This document shows positions 25,229-36,462 of a DNA stretch of 64,000 nucleotides, piece by piece. Below the pieces are notes generated by a model. The model was not told the DNA's origin, did no database searches, and saw nothing but the letters and a program-made list of their open reading frames with translations. This DNA is from Duncaniella muris. GTDB lineage: Bacteria; Bacteroidota; Bacteroidia; Bacteroidales; Muribaculaceae. A program made the position numbers and the translations under genes. The stretch is from assembly GCF_003024805.1 (NCBI RefSeq), contig NZ_PUEC01000003.1, forward strand, positions 1 through 64,000, given 5' to 3'. Within the stretch, counting starts at the first letter, position 1. The number at the start of each line of letters is the position of its first letter.

Positions 25229-25612
25229 ATGCCTACTATTCAGCAATTAGTAAGAAAAGGTCGCGTGGCTCTTGAAGATAAGAGCAAGTCACCCGCACTT
25301 GATTCATGCCCCCAGCGTCGTGGCGTGTGTGTGCGTGTGTACACCACCACTCCCAAAAAGCCTAACTCGGCTATGCGTAAGGTGGCTCGTGTGCGCCTGA
25401 CCAACGGTAAGGAAGTCAACAGCTACATCCCCGGTGAAGGCCACAATCTTCAGGAACACTCAATCGTGCTTGTACGCGGTGGTCGTGTGAAAGACCTTCC
25501 CGGTGTGCGTTATCACATCGTTCGCGGCACGCTCGATACCAGCGGCGTTAAGGACCGTACTCAGCGTCGCAGCAAGTATGGTGCCAAGCGTCCCAAGGCT
25601 GCGAAGAAGTAA
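25229..25612 (+). CDS. rpsL: Ribosomal protein S12
   Basis: S12 lines the decoding centre of the 30S subunit. The 127-residue protein begins [12 protein letters not shown] and contains the conserved [17 protein letters not shown] and [17 protein letters not shown] segments. The lysines at the sites where streptomycin-resistance changes occur are the wild-type ones ([14 protein letters not shown]). The open frame reaches back to 25037, but that would include the promoter, so ATG 25229 is used. It is the first gene of the str part of the cluster. Confidence 0.97.
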   Translation: MPTIQQLVRKGRVALEDKSKSPALDSCPQRRGVCVRVYTTTPKKPNSAMRKVARVRLTNGKEVNSYIPGEGHNLQEHSIVLVRGGRVKDLPGVRYHIVRGTLDTSGVKDRTQRRSKYGAKRPKAAKK

Positions 25613-25792
25613 TTAAGCGCAAGCCCTTTTCTGAAGACAAAAATTAAATTAAAAACAGAGTCGTTAAACCCTCGTTTTTGATTTGACTGGAAGGCTAAAT
25701 CACAGGTTGAGTAAATGGCGCCCGGAGGGGCGGCCGTTGAAGATTAAAGATGCAGCAACCAAGCAACCAAAAACAAAACATTTCCTCAAAAA

Positions 25793-26269
25793 ATGAGAAA
25801 AGCAAAACCTAAGAAGCGGGTGATTCTTCCCGATCCCGTGTTTAATGATGTGAGAGTGTCGAAATTCGTCAACCACCTGATGTATGACGGAAAGAAGAAT
25901 ACTTCTTATACTATTTTCTACTCCGCTCTCGATCTCGTGAAGAACAAACTTCCCAATGAAGAGAAAACCGCTCTTGAGATTTGGAAAAAAGCTCTTGAAA
26001 ATGTGACTCCTCAGGTAGAGGTTAAGTCACGTCGTGTCGGTGGTGCGACATTCCAGGTTCCTACTGAAATCCGTCCCGACCGCAAGGAATCTATCTCGAT
26101 GAAAAACCTGATCCTCTACGCCCGCAAGCGCGGTGGCAAGACAATGGCTGAGAAGCTCGCTGCCGAAATCGTAGACGCATTCAACGACCAGGGCGGTGCT
26201 TACAAGCGCAAGGAAGATATGCACAAGATGGCCGAGGCTAACCGCGCATTCGCTCACTTCCGTTTCTAA
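25793..26269 (+). CDS. rpsG: Ribosomal protein S7
   Basis: S7 nucleates assembly of the 30S head and contacts the E-site tRNA. The 158-residue protein has the typical [17 protein letters not shown] start, [16 protein letters not shown] loop and a C-terminal [14 protein letters not shown]. The 180-bp gap after rpsL holds a GC-rich segment around 25718-25733 and may contain the S7 autoregulatory site known from other bacteria, although none could be modelled with confidence. Confidence 0.97.
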   Translation: MRKAKPKKRVILPDPVFNDVRVSKFVNHLMYDGKKNTSYTIFYSALDLVKNKLPNEEKTALEIWKKALENVTPQVEVKSRRVGGATFQVPTEIRPDRKESISMKNLILYARKRGGKTMAEKLAAEIVDAFNDQGGAYKRKEDMHKMAEANRAFAHFRF

Positions 26270-26310
26270 GCCTATATTAATTTCATTCATTTAGATTCAC
26301 ACAAATCAAA

Positions 26311-28437
26311 ATGGCTAAATCAGACGCACATTTAAAATATACGCGTAATATCGGTATCATGGCTCACATCGATGCCGGTAAGACCACTACTTCCGAGCGT
26401 ATTCTTTTCTACACCGGTCTTACTCACAAGATCGGCGAAGTTCACGATGGCGCTGCCACTATGGACTGGATGGAACAGGAACAGGAACGTGGTATCACAA
26501 TTACTTCTGCCGCTACCACCACTTTCTGGAAGTATGCCGGCGATCAGTTCAAGATCAACCTTATTGACACTCCGGGACACGTTGACTTCACTGTGGAAGT
26601 TGAACGCTCGCTCCGTGTGCTTGACGGTGCGGTAGCTACTTTCTGCGCCGTAGGTGGTGTTGAACCCCAGTCTGAAACCGTATGGCGCCAGGCTGACAAA
26701 TACAATGTGCCCCGTATCGGTTATGTGAACAAGATGGACCGTTCGGGCGCGAACTTCTTTGAAGTTGTCCGCCAGCTTAAGGATGTTCTCGGAGCAAATC
26801 CCTGTCCCATTCAGATACCTATCGGAGCTGAAGAAACTTTCAAGGGTGTGGTTGACCTCATCCAGATGAAGGCTATCTTCTGGCACGATGAATCAATGGG
26901 TGCTGACTATACTTTAGAGGAAATCCCCGCCGGTCTCGCTGAAGAGGCTGAAGAATGGCGTGACAAGATGCTCGAAAAGATCGCCGAATTCGATGACGCT
27001 CTTATGGAGAAGTACTTCGACGATCCTTCTACCATCACTGAGGAAGAAATCCGTCGCGCTCTCCGCAACGCAACCCTCAAGATGGAAGTCGTTCCCATGA
27101 TCTGCGGTTCTTCATTCAAGAACAAAGGTGTACAGTGTCTCCTTGACTCTGTCTGCGCATATCTCCCCAGCCCCGTTGACTCAGGTGCCGTTGAAGGAAC
27201 AAATCCTGAAGATCCCGACAAGGTTGAGACCCGCGAGCCTTCATCAGACGCACCCATGTGTGCTCTCGCATTCAAGATTGCCACTGACCCCTATGTAGGC
27301 CGTCTGACCTTCTTCCGTGTCTACTCAGGTGATGTTGTAGCCGGTAGCTACGTCCTCAACAGCCGTTCAGGTAAAAAGGAACGTGTCAGCCGTCTGTTCC
27401 AGATGCACTCCAACAAGCAGAATGCAAAAGAATCTATCGACTGCGGCGATATCGGCGCTGGCGTAGGTTTCAAAGATATCCGCACCGGTGACACCCTTTG
27501 CGACGAAAATCATCCTATCGTACTTGAAGCAATGGAATTCCCCGATCCCGTTATCGGTATCGCAGTTGAACCCAAAACTCAGAAAGACCTTGACAAACTC
27601 GGTGTCGGCCTGCAGAAGCTTGCAGAAGAAGACCCCACCTTCCGCGTTGAGACAAACGAAGAAACCGGACAGACAGTCATCTCAGGTATGGGTGAGCTTC
27701 ACCTCGATATCATCATCGACCGTCTCCGTCGCGAATTCAAGGTTGAATGTAACCAGGGCCGTCCGCAGGTTACTTACAAGGAAGCTATCACCAAGCCTGT
27801 AGAGCTTCGCGAGGTGTTCAAGAAGCAGACCGGTGGCCGCGGTAAGTTCGCCGATATCATCGTTCGTGTAGAACCAGTTGACGAAGGCTTCGAAGGAAAC
27901 CTCCAGTTTGTCGATGAAGTCAAGGGCGGTAACATTCCCAAGGAATTCATCCCCTCTATCCAGAAAGGTTTCACCGCAGCTATGAAGAACGGTGTGCTCG
28001 CCGGCTTCCCCGTAGATCAGCTCAAGGTTACAGTCATCGACGGTTCTTTCCACCCGGTTGACTCTGACCAGCTTTCATTCGAGCTTTGTGCCATCCAGGC
28101 ATTCAAGAAAGCATCTGAAAAAGCCGGTCCCGTGCTTCTCGAACCGATCTTCAAAGTAGAGGTAGTAACTCCTGAAGAAAGCATGGGTGATGTTATTGGT
28201 GACCTAAACAAGCGTCGCGGTCAGGTTGAAGGTATGGAGACCAGCCGTTCTGGCGCACGCATCGTGAAGGCCAAGGCTCCTCTTGCCGAAATGTTCGGTT
28301 ATGTGACAGCCCTCCGTACAATCACTTCAGGCCGTGCAACATCGACCATGACATTCAGCCACTATGCAGAGGTAAGCAACTCGATCGCAAAGAACGTGCT
28401 CACCGAATGCCAGGGCCGTGTTGACCTCATCAAGTAA
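26311..28437 (+). CDS. fusA: Elongation factor G
   Basis: EF-G is the GTPase that drives tRNA-mRNA translocation and, with RRF, ribosome recycling. The 708-residue protein has G1 AHIDAGKTT (18-26), switch-region [12 protein letters not shown]3 DTPGHVDF and G4 NKMDR. Domains II-V follow, with [14 protein letters not shown] in domain III and [18 protein letters not shown] in domain V. No tuf gene follows; the next gene is rpsJ, so the str and S10 clusters are directly joined. Confidence 0.97.
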   Translation: MAKSDAHLKYTRNIGIMAHIDAGKTTTSERILFYTGLTHKIGEVHDGAATMDWMEQEQERGITITSAATTTFWKYAGDQFKINLIDTPGHVDFTVEVERSLRVLDGAVATFCAVGGVEPQSETVWRQADKYNVPRIGYVNKMDRSGANFFEVVRQLKDVLGANPCPIQIPIGAEETFKGVVDLIQMKAIFWHDESMGADYTLEEIPAGLAEEAEEWRDKMLEKIAEFDDALMEKYFDDPSTITEEEIRRALRNATLKMEVVPMICGSSFKNKGVQCLLDSVCAYLPSPVDSGAVEGTNPEDPDKVETREPSSDAPMCALAFKIATDPYVGRLTFFRVYSGDVVAGSYVLNSRSGKKERVSRLFQMHSNKQNAKESIDCGDIGAGVGFKDIRTGDTLCDENHPIVLEAMEFPDPVIGIAVEPKTQKDLDKLGVGLQKLAEEDPTFRVETNEETGQTVISGMGELHLDIIIDRLRREFKVECNQGRPQVTYKEAITKPVELREVFKKQTGGRGKFADIIVRVEPVDEGFEGNLQFVDEVKGGNIPKEFIPSIQKGFTAAMKNGVLAGFPVDQLKVTVIDGSFHPVDSDQLSFELCAIQAFKKASEKAGPVLLEPIFKVEVVTPEESMGDVIGDLNKRRGQVEGMETSRSGARIVKAKAPLAEMFGYVTALRTITSGRATSTMTFSHYAEVSNSIAKNVLTECQGRVDLIK

Positions 28438-28463
28438 GACAAACACTTTCATTCAACAAAGAT

Positions 28464-28769
28464 ATGGACCAAACAATCAGAATCAAACTTAAATCCTACG
28501 ACTACAACTTGGTTGACAAGTCGGCTGAGAAGATTGTGAAGACCGTAAAAGCAACAGGTGCTGTGATCAGCGGACCTATTCCCCTGCCCACCCACCGTCG
28601 CGTTTTCACCGTCAACCGTTCGACCTTCGTCAACAAGAAATCGCGCGAGCAGTTCCAGCTCTCGTCCTACAAGCGTCTGATCGACATCCACAACTCTACC
28701 GGCAAGACCGTAGACGCGCTGATGAAACTCGAACTCCCCTCAGGCGTAGAAGTAGAAATCAAAGTCTGA
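28464..28769 (+). CDS. rpsJ: Ribosomal protein S10
   Basis: S10 is a 30S head protein and, in other bacteria, the NusE antitermination factor. The 101-residue sequence includes [33 protein letters not shown] and [20 protein letters not shown]. It follows fusA by 26 bp and opens the S10 gene set. Confidence 0.97.
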   Translation: MDQTIRIKLKSYDYNLVDKSAEKIVKTVKATGAVISGPIPLPTHRRVFTVNRSTFVNKKSREQFQLSSYKRLIDIHNSTGKTVDALMKLELPSGVEVEIKV

Positions 28770-28851
28770 TCATTAAACACTCAGGCATCAAAGGATTCAA
28801 GTAATCACAAACAACTCCCACAATCAGTTCACATTTTTAAATCAAAGAGAA

Positions 28852-29469
28852 ATGCCAGGATTATTAGGAAAGAAAATCGGAATGACATCCGTTTTCAGTG
28901 CCGACGGCAAGAATGTGCCGTGCACTGTTATCGAAGTAGGCCCCTGCGTAGTTACTCAGATTAAAACGGCTGAAAAAGACGGTTACGAGGCCGTGCAGCT
29001 TGGTTTCACTGAAAAGAAAGACAAGCACACCACTGCCCCTATGGCCGGTCACTTCAAAAAAGCCGGAGTAGCTCCCCAGCGCCACTTGGCCGAGTTCAAA
29101 GGATTTGACGGCGAGTACAAACTCGGTGATACCATCACAGTCGATCTCTTCAACGAGAATGACTTCGTTGACATTCAGGGTACCTCGAAGGGTAAAGGCT
29201 TCCAGGGTGTGGTAAAACGTCACGGTTTCGGTGGCGTAGGCCAGAGCACTCATGGTCAGCACAACCGCCTTCGCGCTCCCGGTTCGGTCGGCGCCTGCTC
29301 TTACCCCGCTAAAGTATTCAAAGGAATGCGTATGGCAGGCCAGATGGGCAACGAGAAAGTGACAATTCAAAACCTCCAGGTGCTCAAAGTGATCGCAGAC
29401 CACAATCTGCTCCTCATCAAGGGCTCAATCCCCGGAAGTAAAGGTTCAATCGTTTTAATTGAGAAATAA
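28852..29469 (+). CDS. rplC: Ribosomal protein L3
   Basis: L3 initiates 50S assembly and reaches the peptidyl-transferase centre. The 205-residue protein starts [15 protein letters not shown] and has the conserved extension [21 protein letters not shown] and [23 protein letters not shown]. Its stop codon overlaps the rplD start (TAATG), indicating coupled translation. Confidence 0.97.
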   Translation: MPGLLGKKIGMTSVFSADGKNVPCTVIEVGPCVVTQIKTAEKDGYEAVQLGFTEKKDKHTTAPMAGHFKKAGVAPQRHLAEFKGFDGEYKLGDTITVDLFNENDFVDIQGTSKGKGFQGVVKRHGFGGVGQSTHGQHNRLRAPGSVGACSYPAKVFKGMRMAGQMGNEKVTIQNLQVLKVIADHNLLLIKGSIPGSKGSIVLIEK

Positions 29470-30089
29470 TGGAAGTCGCAATTTACAATATCAAAGGTGA
29501 AGACACCGGTCGCAAAGCACAGCTCAGCGACGAAGTTTTTGCAGTAGATGCAAACGAGCACGCCGTTTATCTCGATGTGAAGCAGTATCTCGCCAACCAG
29601 CGTCAGGGTACTCACAAGTCCAAAGAACGTAGTGAAGTTTCAGGTTCTACCCGCAAGCTCCACAAGCAGAAAGGCGGCGGCGGCAGCCGTATCGGTGACA
29701 TCAACTCTCCGGTACTTGTCGGTGGCGGACGCGTTTTCGGTCCCCGTCCCCGTGACTACCGCTTCAAGTTGAATAAGAAAGTGAAAGCGCTCGCCCGCAA
29801 AAGTGCGTTGACCTATAAAGTGCAGGATTCACAGCTCATCGTCGTTGAAGACTTCAACTTCGAAGCTCCGAAAACTAAAGATTTTGTAAATTTTACTAAA
29901 AATCTTAAAGTTGAAGGCAAAAAGGTGCTCCTCGTTTTACCGGGTCAGAATAAAAACGTAACTTTGTCTGTCCGAAATGTGCCCGATGCCAAAACCATCG
30001 ACGCTTCGGCGCTTAACACTTACGCGCTCATGAACTCTAACGCTGTCATCCTCACGGAGAGCAGTCTTGATTTCATTAACAAACTTTAA
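29469..30089 (+). CDS. rplD: Ribosomal protein L4
   Basis: L4 lines the exit tunnel and in some bacteria represses the S10 operon. The 206-residue protein shows [43 protein letters not shown] (tunnel loop region) and a C-terminal globular domain. The Bacteroidetes form replaces the usual K-Q-K-GTG-RAR by the GGGGSR segment seen here. Confidence 0.96.
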   Translation: MEVAIYNIKGEDTGRKAQLSDEVFAVDANEHAVYLDVKQYLANQRQGTHKSKERSEVSGSTRKLHKQKGGGGSRIGDINSPVLVGGGRVFGPRPRDYRFKLNKKVKALARKSALTYKVQDSQLIVVEDFNFEAPKTKDFVNFTKNLKVEGKKVLLVLPGQNKNVTLSVRNVPDAKTIDASALNTYALMNSNAVILTESSLDFINKL

Positions 30090-30114
30090 CCTCATATACG
30101 AGAAAACATAGACA

Positions 30115-30405
30115 ATGGAAATTTCAATCAAACCCATCGTAACAGAGAAGGCAAACAATCTCATCGAGAAGCTGAACCGTTACACCTTCGCCGTTTCTCC
30201 TGAGGCTAACAAGTATCAGATCAAGTCGCTCGTCGAGAATCTCTACGGCGTGAAAGTAGTCCGCGTAAACACCATCAATGTCCGCAGCAAGAACAAGTCT
30301 CGCTGGACCAAGAGCGGTCTGCTCCGTGGCAAGACCACCGCTTGGAAAAAAGCACTTGTAACCCTTGCCGAAGGACAGAATATTGACTTCTATAGCAATA
30401 TCTAA
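30115..30405 (+). CDS. rplW: Ribosomal protein L23
   Basis: L23 sits at the exit-tunnel mouth and docks trigger factor and SRP. The 96-residue protein contains [19 protein letters not shown] and [20 protein letters not shown], the family core. It is 5 bp upstream of rplB. Confidence 0.95.
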   Translation: MEISIKPIVTEKANNLIEKLNRYTFAVSPEANKYQIKSLVENLYGVKVVRVNTINVRSKNKSRWTKSGLLRGKTTAWKKALVTLAEGQNIDFYSNI

Positions 30406-30410
30406 ATAAA

Positions 30411-31238
30411 ATGGCAGTAAGAAAATTCAAGCCCACAACACCGGGGCAGAGACACAAAGTTATCGGTGTATTCAAAGGTACCATCACTGCTACTACACCG
30501 GAAAAATCTCTTACAGTCGGTAAAAAAGCCTCCGGCGGCCGTAACGCCGAAGGCCATCTCACCACCCGCTACCTTGGTGGTGGCCACAAGCGCAAATACC
30601 GCATCATTGACTTTAAGAGAACCAAAGACGGTGTTCCCGCTGTAGTAAAGAGCATCGAGTACGATCCTAACCGTTCGGCCCGCATCGCCCTCCTTTACTA
30701 CAAAGACGGTGCTAAAGCCTATATCATTGCACCCAACGGCTTAAAAGTTGGTGATGTGCTTCTTTCAGGCGCTGATGCCCAGCCTGAGGTAGGTAACTGC
30801 CTCCCGCTGGCCAACATCCCTGTAGGTACGCTCATTCACAACATTGAGTTGCGTCCTGGCCAGGGCGCTTTCATGGCCCGCTCGGCAGGCACATTCGCCC
30901 AGCTGATCTCGCGTGAAGGCACCTACGCCATCGTTAAATTACCTTCGGGTGAAACCCGCAAGATCCTCGCCGCATGCCGCGCCACTGTTGGCGTTGTCGG
31001 CAACTCCGAGCACTCACTCGAACGCTCCGGCAAAGCCGGCCGTTCACGCTGGCTCGGCCGTCGTCCCCGCAACCGCGGCGTAGTAATGAACCCTGTCGAT
31101 CACCCGATGGGTGGTGGTGAAGGCCGCGCTTCAGGTGGTCATCCCCGTTCTCGCAAGGGCCTCTACGCTAAGGGTCTCAAGACTCGTGCCCCGAAGAAAC
31201 ATTCTTCGAAGTACATTATTGAAAGAAGAAAAAAGTAA
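30411..31238 (+). CDS. rplB: Ribosomal protein L2
   Basis: L2 is essential for subunit association and peptidyl-transferase function. The 275-residue sequence carries [29 protein letters not shown] and the C-terminal [18 protein letters not shown], which includes the functionally important His. Length and order match the family. Confidence 0.97.
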   Translation: MAVRKFKPTTPGQRHKVIGVFKGTITATTPEKSLTVGKKASGGRNAEGHLTTRYLGGGHKRKYRIIDFKRTKDGVPAVVKSIEYDPNRSARIALLYYKDGAKAYIIAPNGLKVGDVLLSGADAQPEVGNCLPLANIPVGTLIHNIELRPGQGAFMARSAGTFAQLISREGTYAIVKLPSGETRKILAACRATVGVVGNSEHSLERSGKAGRSRWLGRRPRNRGVVMNPVDHPMGGGEGRASGGHPRSRKGLYAKGLKTRAPKKHSSKYIIERRKK

Positions 31239-31265
31239 TCTGATTTAACATTAGCAACACTTATC

Positions 31266-31535
31266 ATGAGTCGTTCATTAAAAAAAGGCCCCTTTATCAG
31301 CGTGAAGCTCGAAAAGAAGGTCGCTGCAATGGAAGAGAGCGGTAAGAAATCGGTTATCAAGACTTGGAGCCGTGCATCAATGATCGCCCCCGAATTTGTA
31401 GGACACACTTTCGCAGTTCACAACGGTAACAAATTTATCCCTGTCTACGTTACTGAAAACATGGTAGGCCACAAGCTTGGCGAGTTCGCTCCCACACGTA
31501 CCTTCCGTGGTCACTCCGGTAACCGCAAGAAATAA
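31266..31535 (+). CDS. rpsS: Ribosomal protein S19
   Basis: S19 is a 30S head protein that contacts 16S rRNA and the A-site finger. The 89-residue protein has [33 protein letters not shown] and [17 protein letters not shown], all diagnostic. Confidence 0.97.
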   Translation: MSRSLKKGPFISVKLEKKVAAMEESGKKSVIKTWSRASMIAPEFVGHTFAVHNGNKFIPVYVTENMVGHKLGEFAPTRTFRGHSGNRKK

Positions 31536-31589
31536 ATTGGGCCCTGATATAACTAATTCATTTGTAAAAAAGAAAAGAATTACAATAAA

Positions 31590-32000
31590 ATGGGTGTAAG
31601 AAAAAGAAATTCAGCCGACCTCAGGAAAGCCGAACAGAAAACGGTAGCTTTCGCAAAGCTCACCAACATCCCCACCTCGCCCCGCAAAATGCGCCTTGTC
31701 GCTGACATGGTGCGCGGCGTAGAGGTTAACCGTGCGCTCGGCATCCTTAAGTTCTCTAATAAGGAAGCGGCTGCCCGCCTCGAAAAGCTCCTCCGTTCGG
31801 CTATCGCAAACTGGGAAGCTAAAAACGAACGTAAAGCCGACGCCGGCGAGCTTTACATCAGCACTATCTTTGTAAACTGTGCTCCTATGCTCAAGCGTCT
31901 GCGCACCGCTCCCCAAGGCCGCGGCTATCGTATCCGCAAACGCGCAAACCACGTCACATTGATTGTTGACACAATTGATAACAAAAACGCTAAAGCTTAA
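31590..32000 (+). CDS. rplV: Ribosomal protein L22
   Basis: L22 lines the exit tunnel with a long beta hairpin. The 136-residue protein includes [49 protein letters not shown]. That hairpin region is the one involved in macrolide resistance in other bacteria. It is 3 bp from rpsC. Confidence 0.96.
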   Translation: MGVRKRNSADLRKAEQKTVAFAKLTNIPTSPRKMRLVADMVRGVEVNRALGILKFSNKEAAARLEKLLRSAIANWEAKNERKADAGELYISTIFVNCAPMLKRLRTAPQGRGYRIRKRANHVTLIVDTIDNKNAKA

Positions 32001-32003
32001 CAA

Positions 32004-32738
32004 ATGGGACAGAAAGTAAATCCAATCAGCAATCGCTTGGGAGTTATCCGTGGATGGGACTCTAACTGGTATGGCGGTAAGAAATACGGCGATACTCTGC
32101 TTGAGGACTCAAAACTCCGCAAGTATCTCAATGTCCGCCTTGCAAAGTCAAGCGTTTCGCGCATCGTCATCGAGCGCACCATGAAGCTCATCACCATCAC
32201 TGTCTGCACTTCACGCCCCGGTCTGATCATCGGCAAGGGCGGCTCTGAAGTCGACAAGCTGAAAGAAGAGCTCAAGAAGATCACCGACAAGGATGTTCAG
32301 ATCAACATCTATGAAGTAAAACGCCCCGAACTCGACGCTCAGATCGTAGCATCGACCATCGCCCGCCAGATCGAAGGCAAGATCGCCTATCGCCGTGCAG
32401 TCAAGATGGCAGTAGCCTCTACAATGCGCGCCGGTGCCGAAGGCATCAAGGTTCAGATCTCAGGCCGTCTCAACGGCGCAGAAATGGCCCGTTCTGAAAT
32501 GTTCAAGGAAGGCCGTACTCCGCTCCACACACTCCGTGCCGACATCGACTACGCACTGGTCGAAGCCCACACAAAGGTAGGTGTGATCGGTGTGAAGGTT
32601 TGGATCTGCCGTGGCGAAGTTTACGGCAAGCGTGACCTGGCTCCCCAGTACACTTCAAACCAGAAGGAATCTCGCGGTGCAGCTTCAAATGGCGCTCCCC
32701 GTCGCGGCGGTTTCCGCAAACCCAAAAACAACCGTTAA
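32004..32738 (+). CDS. rpsC: Ribosomal protein S3
   Basis: S3 helps form the mRNA entry channel. The 244-residue protein begins [20 protein letters not shown]. It contains the KH domain with [14 protein letters not shown], then the C-terminal [17 protein letters not shown] basic Gly/Arg/Lys tail ends the protein. Confidence 0.97.
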   Translation: MGQKVNPISNRLGVIRGWDSNWYGGKKYGDTLLEDSKLRKYLNVRLAKSSVSRIVIERTMKLITITVCTSRPGLIIGKGGSEVDKLKEELKKITDKDVQINIYEVKRPELDAQIVASTIARQIEGKIAYRRAVKMAVASTMRAGAEGIKVQISGRLNGAEMARSEMFKEGRTPLHTLRADIDYALVEAHTKVGVIGVKVWICRGEVYGKRDLAPQYTSNQKESRGAASNGAPRRGGFRKPKNNR

Positions 32739-32762
32739 ACCCACAATTGATTCAACAAAACA

Positions 32763-33194
32763 ATGTTACAACCCAAGAAAACCAAATTTCGCCGCGCGCA
32801 AAAAGGCCGCATGAAAGGCATTGCGCAGCGTGGCAACCAGTTGGCCTTCGGTTCGTTCGGCATAAAGACCCTGGAGTCTAAGTGGATCACCGGTCGCCAG
32901 ATTGAAGCCGCCCGTATTGCAGTAACCCGTTACATGCAGCGTCAGGGACAGATCTGGATCCGCATCTTCCCGGATAAACCCATCACCAAGAAACCCGCCG
33001 AGGTCCGAATGGGTAAAGGTAAAGGTGCTCCCGAAGGATTCGTAGCCCCCGTAACCCCCGGCCGCATAATCATAGAGGTTGAAGGCGTATCTTACGACAT
33101 CGCCAAGGAAGCCCTCCGCCTCGCAGCTCAGAAACTCCCCGTGACCACAAAATTCGTTGTGCGCCGCGACTATGACCCAACCCAAAATGTGTAA
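32763..33194 (+). CDS. rplP: Ribosomal protein L16
   Basis: L16 organises the A-site side of the 50S subunit. The 143-residue protein has [62 protein letters not shown] and ends with [17 protein letters not shown], the complete family pattern. Confidence 0.97.
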   Translation: MLQPKKTKFRRAQKGRMKGIAQRGNQLAFGSFGIKTLESKWITGRQIEAARIAVTRYMQRQGQIWIRIFPDKPITKKPAEVRMGKGKGAPEGFVAPVTPGRIIIEVEGVSYDIAKEALRLAAQKLPVTTKFVVRRDYDPTQNV

Positions 33195-33200
33195 CCCGTC

Positions 33201-33398
33201 ATGAAGAAAGAATCATTCACTGAAGTGAGCACTCAGGATCTCCGCGACCGCCTGGCTGTGATGGAGAAGGACTATGCCCAGCTCAAGATCAACCACGCCA
33301 TCTCGCCCCTTGACAGCCCCGCTAAGATTACACATGCTCGCAAGGCTATCGCCCGCGTCAAGACCGAGTTGCGTCAGCGCGAACTTAACAACAAATAA
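33201..33398 (+). CDS. rpmC: Ribosomal protein L29
   Basis: L29 is a two-helix protein near the tunnel exit. The 65 residues contain [52 protein letters not shown] in the typical two-helix layout. It sits 6 bp after rplP. Confidence 0.94.
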   Translation: MKKESFTEVSTQDLRDRLAVMEKDYAQLKINHAISPLDSPAKITHARKAIARVKTELRQRELNNK

Positions 33399-33415
33399 AC
33401 TCCCCCTTAAATAAA

Positions 33416-33673
33416 ATGGAAAAGAGAAATTTAAGAAAAGAACGTATCGGGGTTGTTTCGAGCAACAAGGGTGACAAGACCATCACTGTAATGGTGAAAT
33501 GGAAAGAGAAGCACCCCATTTATGGCAAATTTGTCAACAAAACAAAGAAATATCACGCCCACGACGAGAAGAATGAATGTTCCATCGGCGACACCGTACG
33601 CCTCATGGAGACTCGTCCCCTCAGCAAGACCAAACGCTGGCGCCTCGTGGAAATCATCGAAAAAGTGAAGTAA
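33416..33673 (+). CDS. rpsQ: Ribosomal protein S17
   Basis: S17 is an early-binding OB-fold protein of the 30S body. The 85-residue sequence has [21 protein letters not shown] and [26 protein letters not shown], the family signature region. It precedes rplN by 3 bp. Confidence 0.96.
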   Translation: MEKRNLRKERIGVVSSNKGDKTITVMVKWKEKHPIYGKFVNKTKKYHAHDEKNECSIGDTVRLMETRPLSKTKRWRLVEIIEKVK

Positions 33674-33676
33674 ACT

Positions 33677-34045
33677 ATGATACAGACTGAAAGCCGTTTA
33701 ACCGTAGCCGACAACAGTGGCGCAAAAGAAGCGCTCTGCATCCATGTACTGGGTGGCACCGGCCGTCGTTATGCCTCTGTAGGTGACATCATTGTCGTTT
33801 CCGTCAAGAGCGTCATCCCTTCATCAGACGTTAAGAAAGGCACAGTGTCGAAGGCAGTGGTTGTCCGCACCAAGAAGGAAATCCGCCGTCCCGACGGTTC
33901 ATATATCCGTTTTGATGACAACGCCTGTGTGCTCCTCAACAACGCCGGCGAACTCCGCGGAACCCGTATCTTCGGCCCCGTAGCCCGCGAACTCCGCGCT
34001 GCCAACCAGATGAAAATCGTCTCACTCGCACCCGAAGTCCTCTAA
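33677..34045 (+). CDS. rplN: Ribosomal protein L14
   Basis: L14 lies at the subunit interface and binds the silencing factor RsfS. The 122 residues start [19 protein letters not shown] and include [32 protein letters not shown]. It opens the spc gene set, though no separate promoter is evident in the 3-bp gap. Confidence 0.97.
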   Translation: MIQTESRLTVADNSGAKEALCIHVLGGTGRRYASVGDIIVVSVKSVIPSSDVKKGTVSKAVVVRTKKEIRRPDGSYIRFDDNACVLLNNAGELRGTRIFGPVARELRAANQMKIVSLAPEVL

Positions 34046-34076
34046 TCATTCTTAACCGTCAAAAACATTAAACGTA

Positions 34077-34397
34077 ATGAGCAAATCACATATCAAAAAA
34101 GGCGACATCGTCTATGTTCTTGCCGGCGAAGACCGTGGCAAGGAGGGTCGTGTGCTCAAGGTGCTCGTGCAGAAGCAGAAAGCCCTCGTTGAAGGCATCA
34201 ACATGGTGACCAAGGCCACCAAGCCCAACGCACAGCATCCCCAGGGAGGTCTCATCAAGATGGAAGCTCCCGTCCACATCTCCAATCTTTCTCTCATCGA
34301 CCCCAAATCTGGCAAGCCGACCCGCATCAGCTGCCGTCGCAACGAGAAAGGTGAATTAGTACGAATCTCTAAAAAATCAGGAGAGGAAATTAAGTAA
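34077..34397 (+). CDS. rplX: Ribosomal protein L24
   Basis: L24 is an assembly-initiator KOW-domain protein. The 106-residue sequence shows [23 protein letters not shown] (KOW) and [24 protein letters not shown]. Its stop overlaps the rplE start (TAATG). Confidence 0.96.
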   Translation: MSKSHIKKGDIVYVLAGEDRGKEGRVLKVLVQKQKALVEGINMVTKATKPNAQHPQGGLIKMEAPVHISNLSLIDPKSGKPTRISCRRNEKGELVRISKKSGEEIK

Positions 34398-34948
34398 TGA
34401 GCACCCAGACAGTTAAAAAAGACTACCAGGAACGCATCGTTCCCGCCCTGACCGAGAAATTCAGTTACACCACTCCGATGCAGGTGCCCAAGCTGAAGAA
34501 AATTGTAATCAATCAGGGCCTTGGCGCAGCTACTCAGGACAAGAAAGTTATCGAGACAGCAATCAACGAGCTCACAGCCATCACCGGCCAGAAAGCAGTT
34601 GCCACTCTCTCCCGCAAGGACATCTCTAACTTCAAACTCCGTAAGAAGATGCCCATCGGCGTGATGGTTACTCTCCGTCGTGAGAAAATGTATGAATTCC
34701 TCGAACGCCTCATCCGCGTGGCCCTCCCCCGTATCCGCGACTTCAAGGGTATCGAGAGCAAGCTCGACGGCCGTGGCAACTACACCCTCGGTATCACTGA
34801 GCAGATCATCTTCCCCGAAATCAACATCGACTCGATCAGCAAGCTCATGGGTATGAACATTACCTTCGTTACTTCAGCCAACACTGACGAAGAAGGTTAT
34901 GCTCTTCTCAAGGAATTCGGTCTCCCTTTCAAAAACGCTAAAAACTAA
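34397..34948 (+). CDS. rplE: Ribosomal protein L5
   Basis: L5 binds 5S rRNA in the central protuberance. The 183-residue protein has [72 protein letters not shown] and a C-terminal [15 protein letters not shown]. Confidence 0.97.
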   Translation: MSTQTVKKDYQERIVPALTEKFSYTTPMQVPKLKKIVINQGLGAATQDKKVIETAINELTAITGQKAVATLSRKDISNFKLRKKMPIGVMVTLRREKMYEFLERLIRVALPRIRDFKGIESKLDGRGNYTLGITEQIIFPEINIDSISKLMGMNITFVTSANTDEEGYALLKEFGLPFKNAKN

Positions 34949-34957
34949 GCATTCGCT

Positions 34958-35227
34958 ATGGCAAAAGAATCAATGAAGGCTCGCGAAGTAAAACGCGCAA
35001 AGCTCGTCGCAAAATATGCCAAGAAGAAAGCCGAACTCAAGGCCGCAGGTGACTACGAAGCTCTCCAGCTTCTTCCCAAGAACGCCTCTACAGTCCGTCT
35101 TCACAACCGTTGCTCGATCACCGGTCGTCCCAAAGGCTACATGCGTCAGTTTGGCATTTCGCGTATCCAGTTCCGCGAGATGGCTTCAGCCGGCCTCATC
35201 CCCGGTGTGAAGAAAGCTTCCTGGTAA
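34958..35227 (+). CDS. rpsN: Ribosomal protein S14 (zinc-free type)
   Basis: S14 completes the 30S head. The 89-residue long form lacks the CxxC zinc pairs; only one Cys is present ([12 protein letters not shown]). This corresponds to the C-minus type that does not need zinc. [30 protein letters not shown] is the usual C-terminus. A 241-bp gap follows before rpsH. Confidence 0.96.
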   Translation: MAKESMKAREVKRAKLVAKYAKKKAELKAAGDYEALQLLPKNASTVRLHNRCSITGRPKGYMRQFGISRIQFREMASAGLIPGVKKASW

Positions 35228-35468
35228 AAAATCCCCCTTACCAGTCCAGATCCCATCAAGAGAGTCGACGGCCAGAGAGTCGTTACCTCTAAGCGGTCAG
35301 GCCCATCGTCAAAGCCGAAAAAGTTACTCCAGACCCTCTCCGGCATCCGACAGGCACCCGCGGTCGTCCTCTTCTTTCCCTCTCTCTCACCTCAACCAAA
35401 CTCCGACCAATCACAGTGAGTATTAAATATTGTTGGGAAAATCCCAATCAATTTAAACATTTTTCAAA
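35228..35468 (+). other. Long spacer between rpsN and rpsH
   Basis: This is an unusual 241-bp gap inside an otherwise tightly packed cluster. No gene is seen. It is pyrimidine-rich (35355-35405) and ends with a hairpin in which TTGGG (35435-35439) pairs with CCCAA (35445-35449), about 20 bp before the rpsH start. AGAGAGTCG occurs twice near 35260-35282. It may hold a ribosomal-protein regulatory site. Confidence 0.5.
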
Positions 35469-35867
35469 ATGACTGATCCTATAGCAGATTATCTGACAAG
35501 ATTGAGAAATGCAATCAAGGCCAACCATCGCGTGGTCGAGATTCCTGCCTCAAACTTGAAGAAAGAGATCACAAAGATTCTCTTCGAACAAGGCTACATC
35601 CTCAACTACAAGTTCGAGGAAGGCGAAAATCCCGCGGGCACAATCAAGATTGCCCTCAAGTACGATCCCGTTGACAAGGTCAACGCAATCAAGAGCCTTG
35701 AGCGCGTTTCGCGTCCCGGTCTCCGCCGTTATACCGGCTACAAAGATATGCCTCGTGTGTTGAACGGACTCGGCATCGCCATCCTCTCAACCTCGAAGGG
35801 TGTGATGACTAACAAGAAGGCCCGCGACCTCAAGATCGGTGGCGAGGTCCTTTGCTACGTTTACTAA
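35469..35867 (+). CDS. rpsH: Ribosomal protein S8
   Basis: S8 is a primary 16S rRNA-binding protein and in E. coli the repressor of the spc operon. The 132-residue sequence begins MTDPIADYLTRLRNA and ends in GLGIAILSTSKGVMTNKKARDLKIGGEVLCYVY, the complete family pattern. The long leader directly in front is a logical place for autoregulation. Confidence 0.96.
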   Translation: MTDPIADYLTRLRNAIKANHRVVEIPASNLKKEITKILFEQGYILNYKFEEGENPAGTIKIALKYDPVDKVNAIKSLERVSRPGLRRYTGYKDMPRVLNGLGIAILSTSKGVMTNKKARDLKIGGEVLCYVY

Positions 35868-35888
35868 TCAATAAGGAGGATACAAATT

Positions 35889-36446
35889 ATGTCACGTATA
35901 GGTAAAGCTCCCATTGAAATCCCCGCCGGTGTCCAGGTAACAGTCGGCCAGGATAACACAGTAACCGTAAAAGGTCCCAAAGGCACCCTTTCACAGAAAG
36001 TAAATTCCGACCTCCAGGTAGCAGTCGAAGACGGACACGTTGTTGTCACCCGTCCTTCTGACGATCGCGAACACCGCGCACAGCACGGTCTCTACCGCGC
36101 ACTCATCCACAACATGGTTGTCGGCGTTTCCACAGGCTATCGCAAGGAAATGGAATTAGTAGGTGTGGGTTACCGCGCCGCCGCAACCGGCCAGGTGCTT
36201 GAGCTCTCGCTCGGCTACTCACACGCCATATATATCAAGCTTCCCCCCGAAGTGAAAGTAGAGGCCAAGAGCGAGCGTAACAAAAACCCGCTCATCATCC
36301 TCGAAAGCGATGACAAGCAGCTTCTCGGTCAGGTTTGCGCCAAAATCCGCTCTCTCCGCAAGCCCGAACCCTACAAGGGCAAAGGTATCAAGTTTGTGGG
36401 CGAAATTATCCGTCGCAAGTCGGGTAAGTCGGCAAGTGCTAAATAA
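35889..36446 (+). CDS. rplF: Ribosomal protein L6
   Basis: L6 lies near the sarcin-ricin loop where translation factors bind. The 185-residue protein has MSRIGKAPIEIPAGVQV, LELSLGYSHAI and the C-terminal KIRSLRKPEPYKGKGIKFVGE signature. AAGGAG lies 10 bp upstream of the ATG, one of the few purine-rich leader sequences in this cluster. Confidence 0.97.
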   Translation: MSRIGKAPIEIPAGVQVTVGQDNTVTVKGPKGTLSQKVNSDLQVAVEDGHVVVTRPSDDREHRAQHGLYRALIHNMVVGVSTGYRKEMELVGVGYRAAATGQVLELSLGYSHAIYIKLPPEVKVEAKSERNKNPLIILESDDKQLLGQVCAKIRSLRKPEPYKGKGIKFVGEIIRRKSGKSASAK

Positions 36447-36462
36447 TTAAATTGATTCAAAA

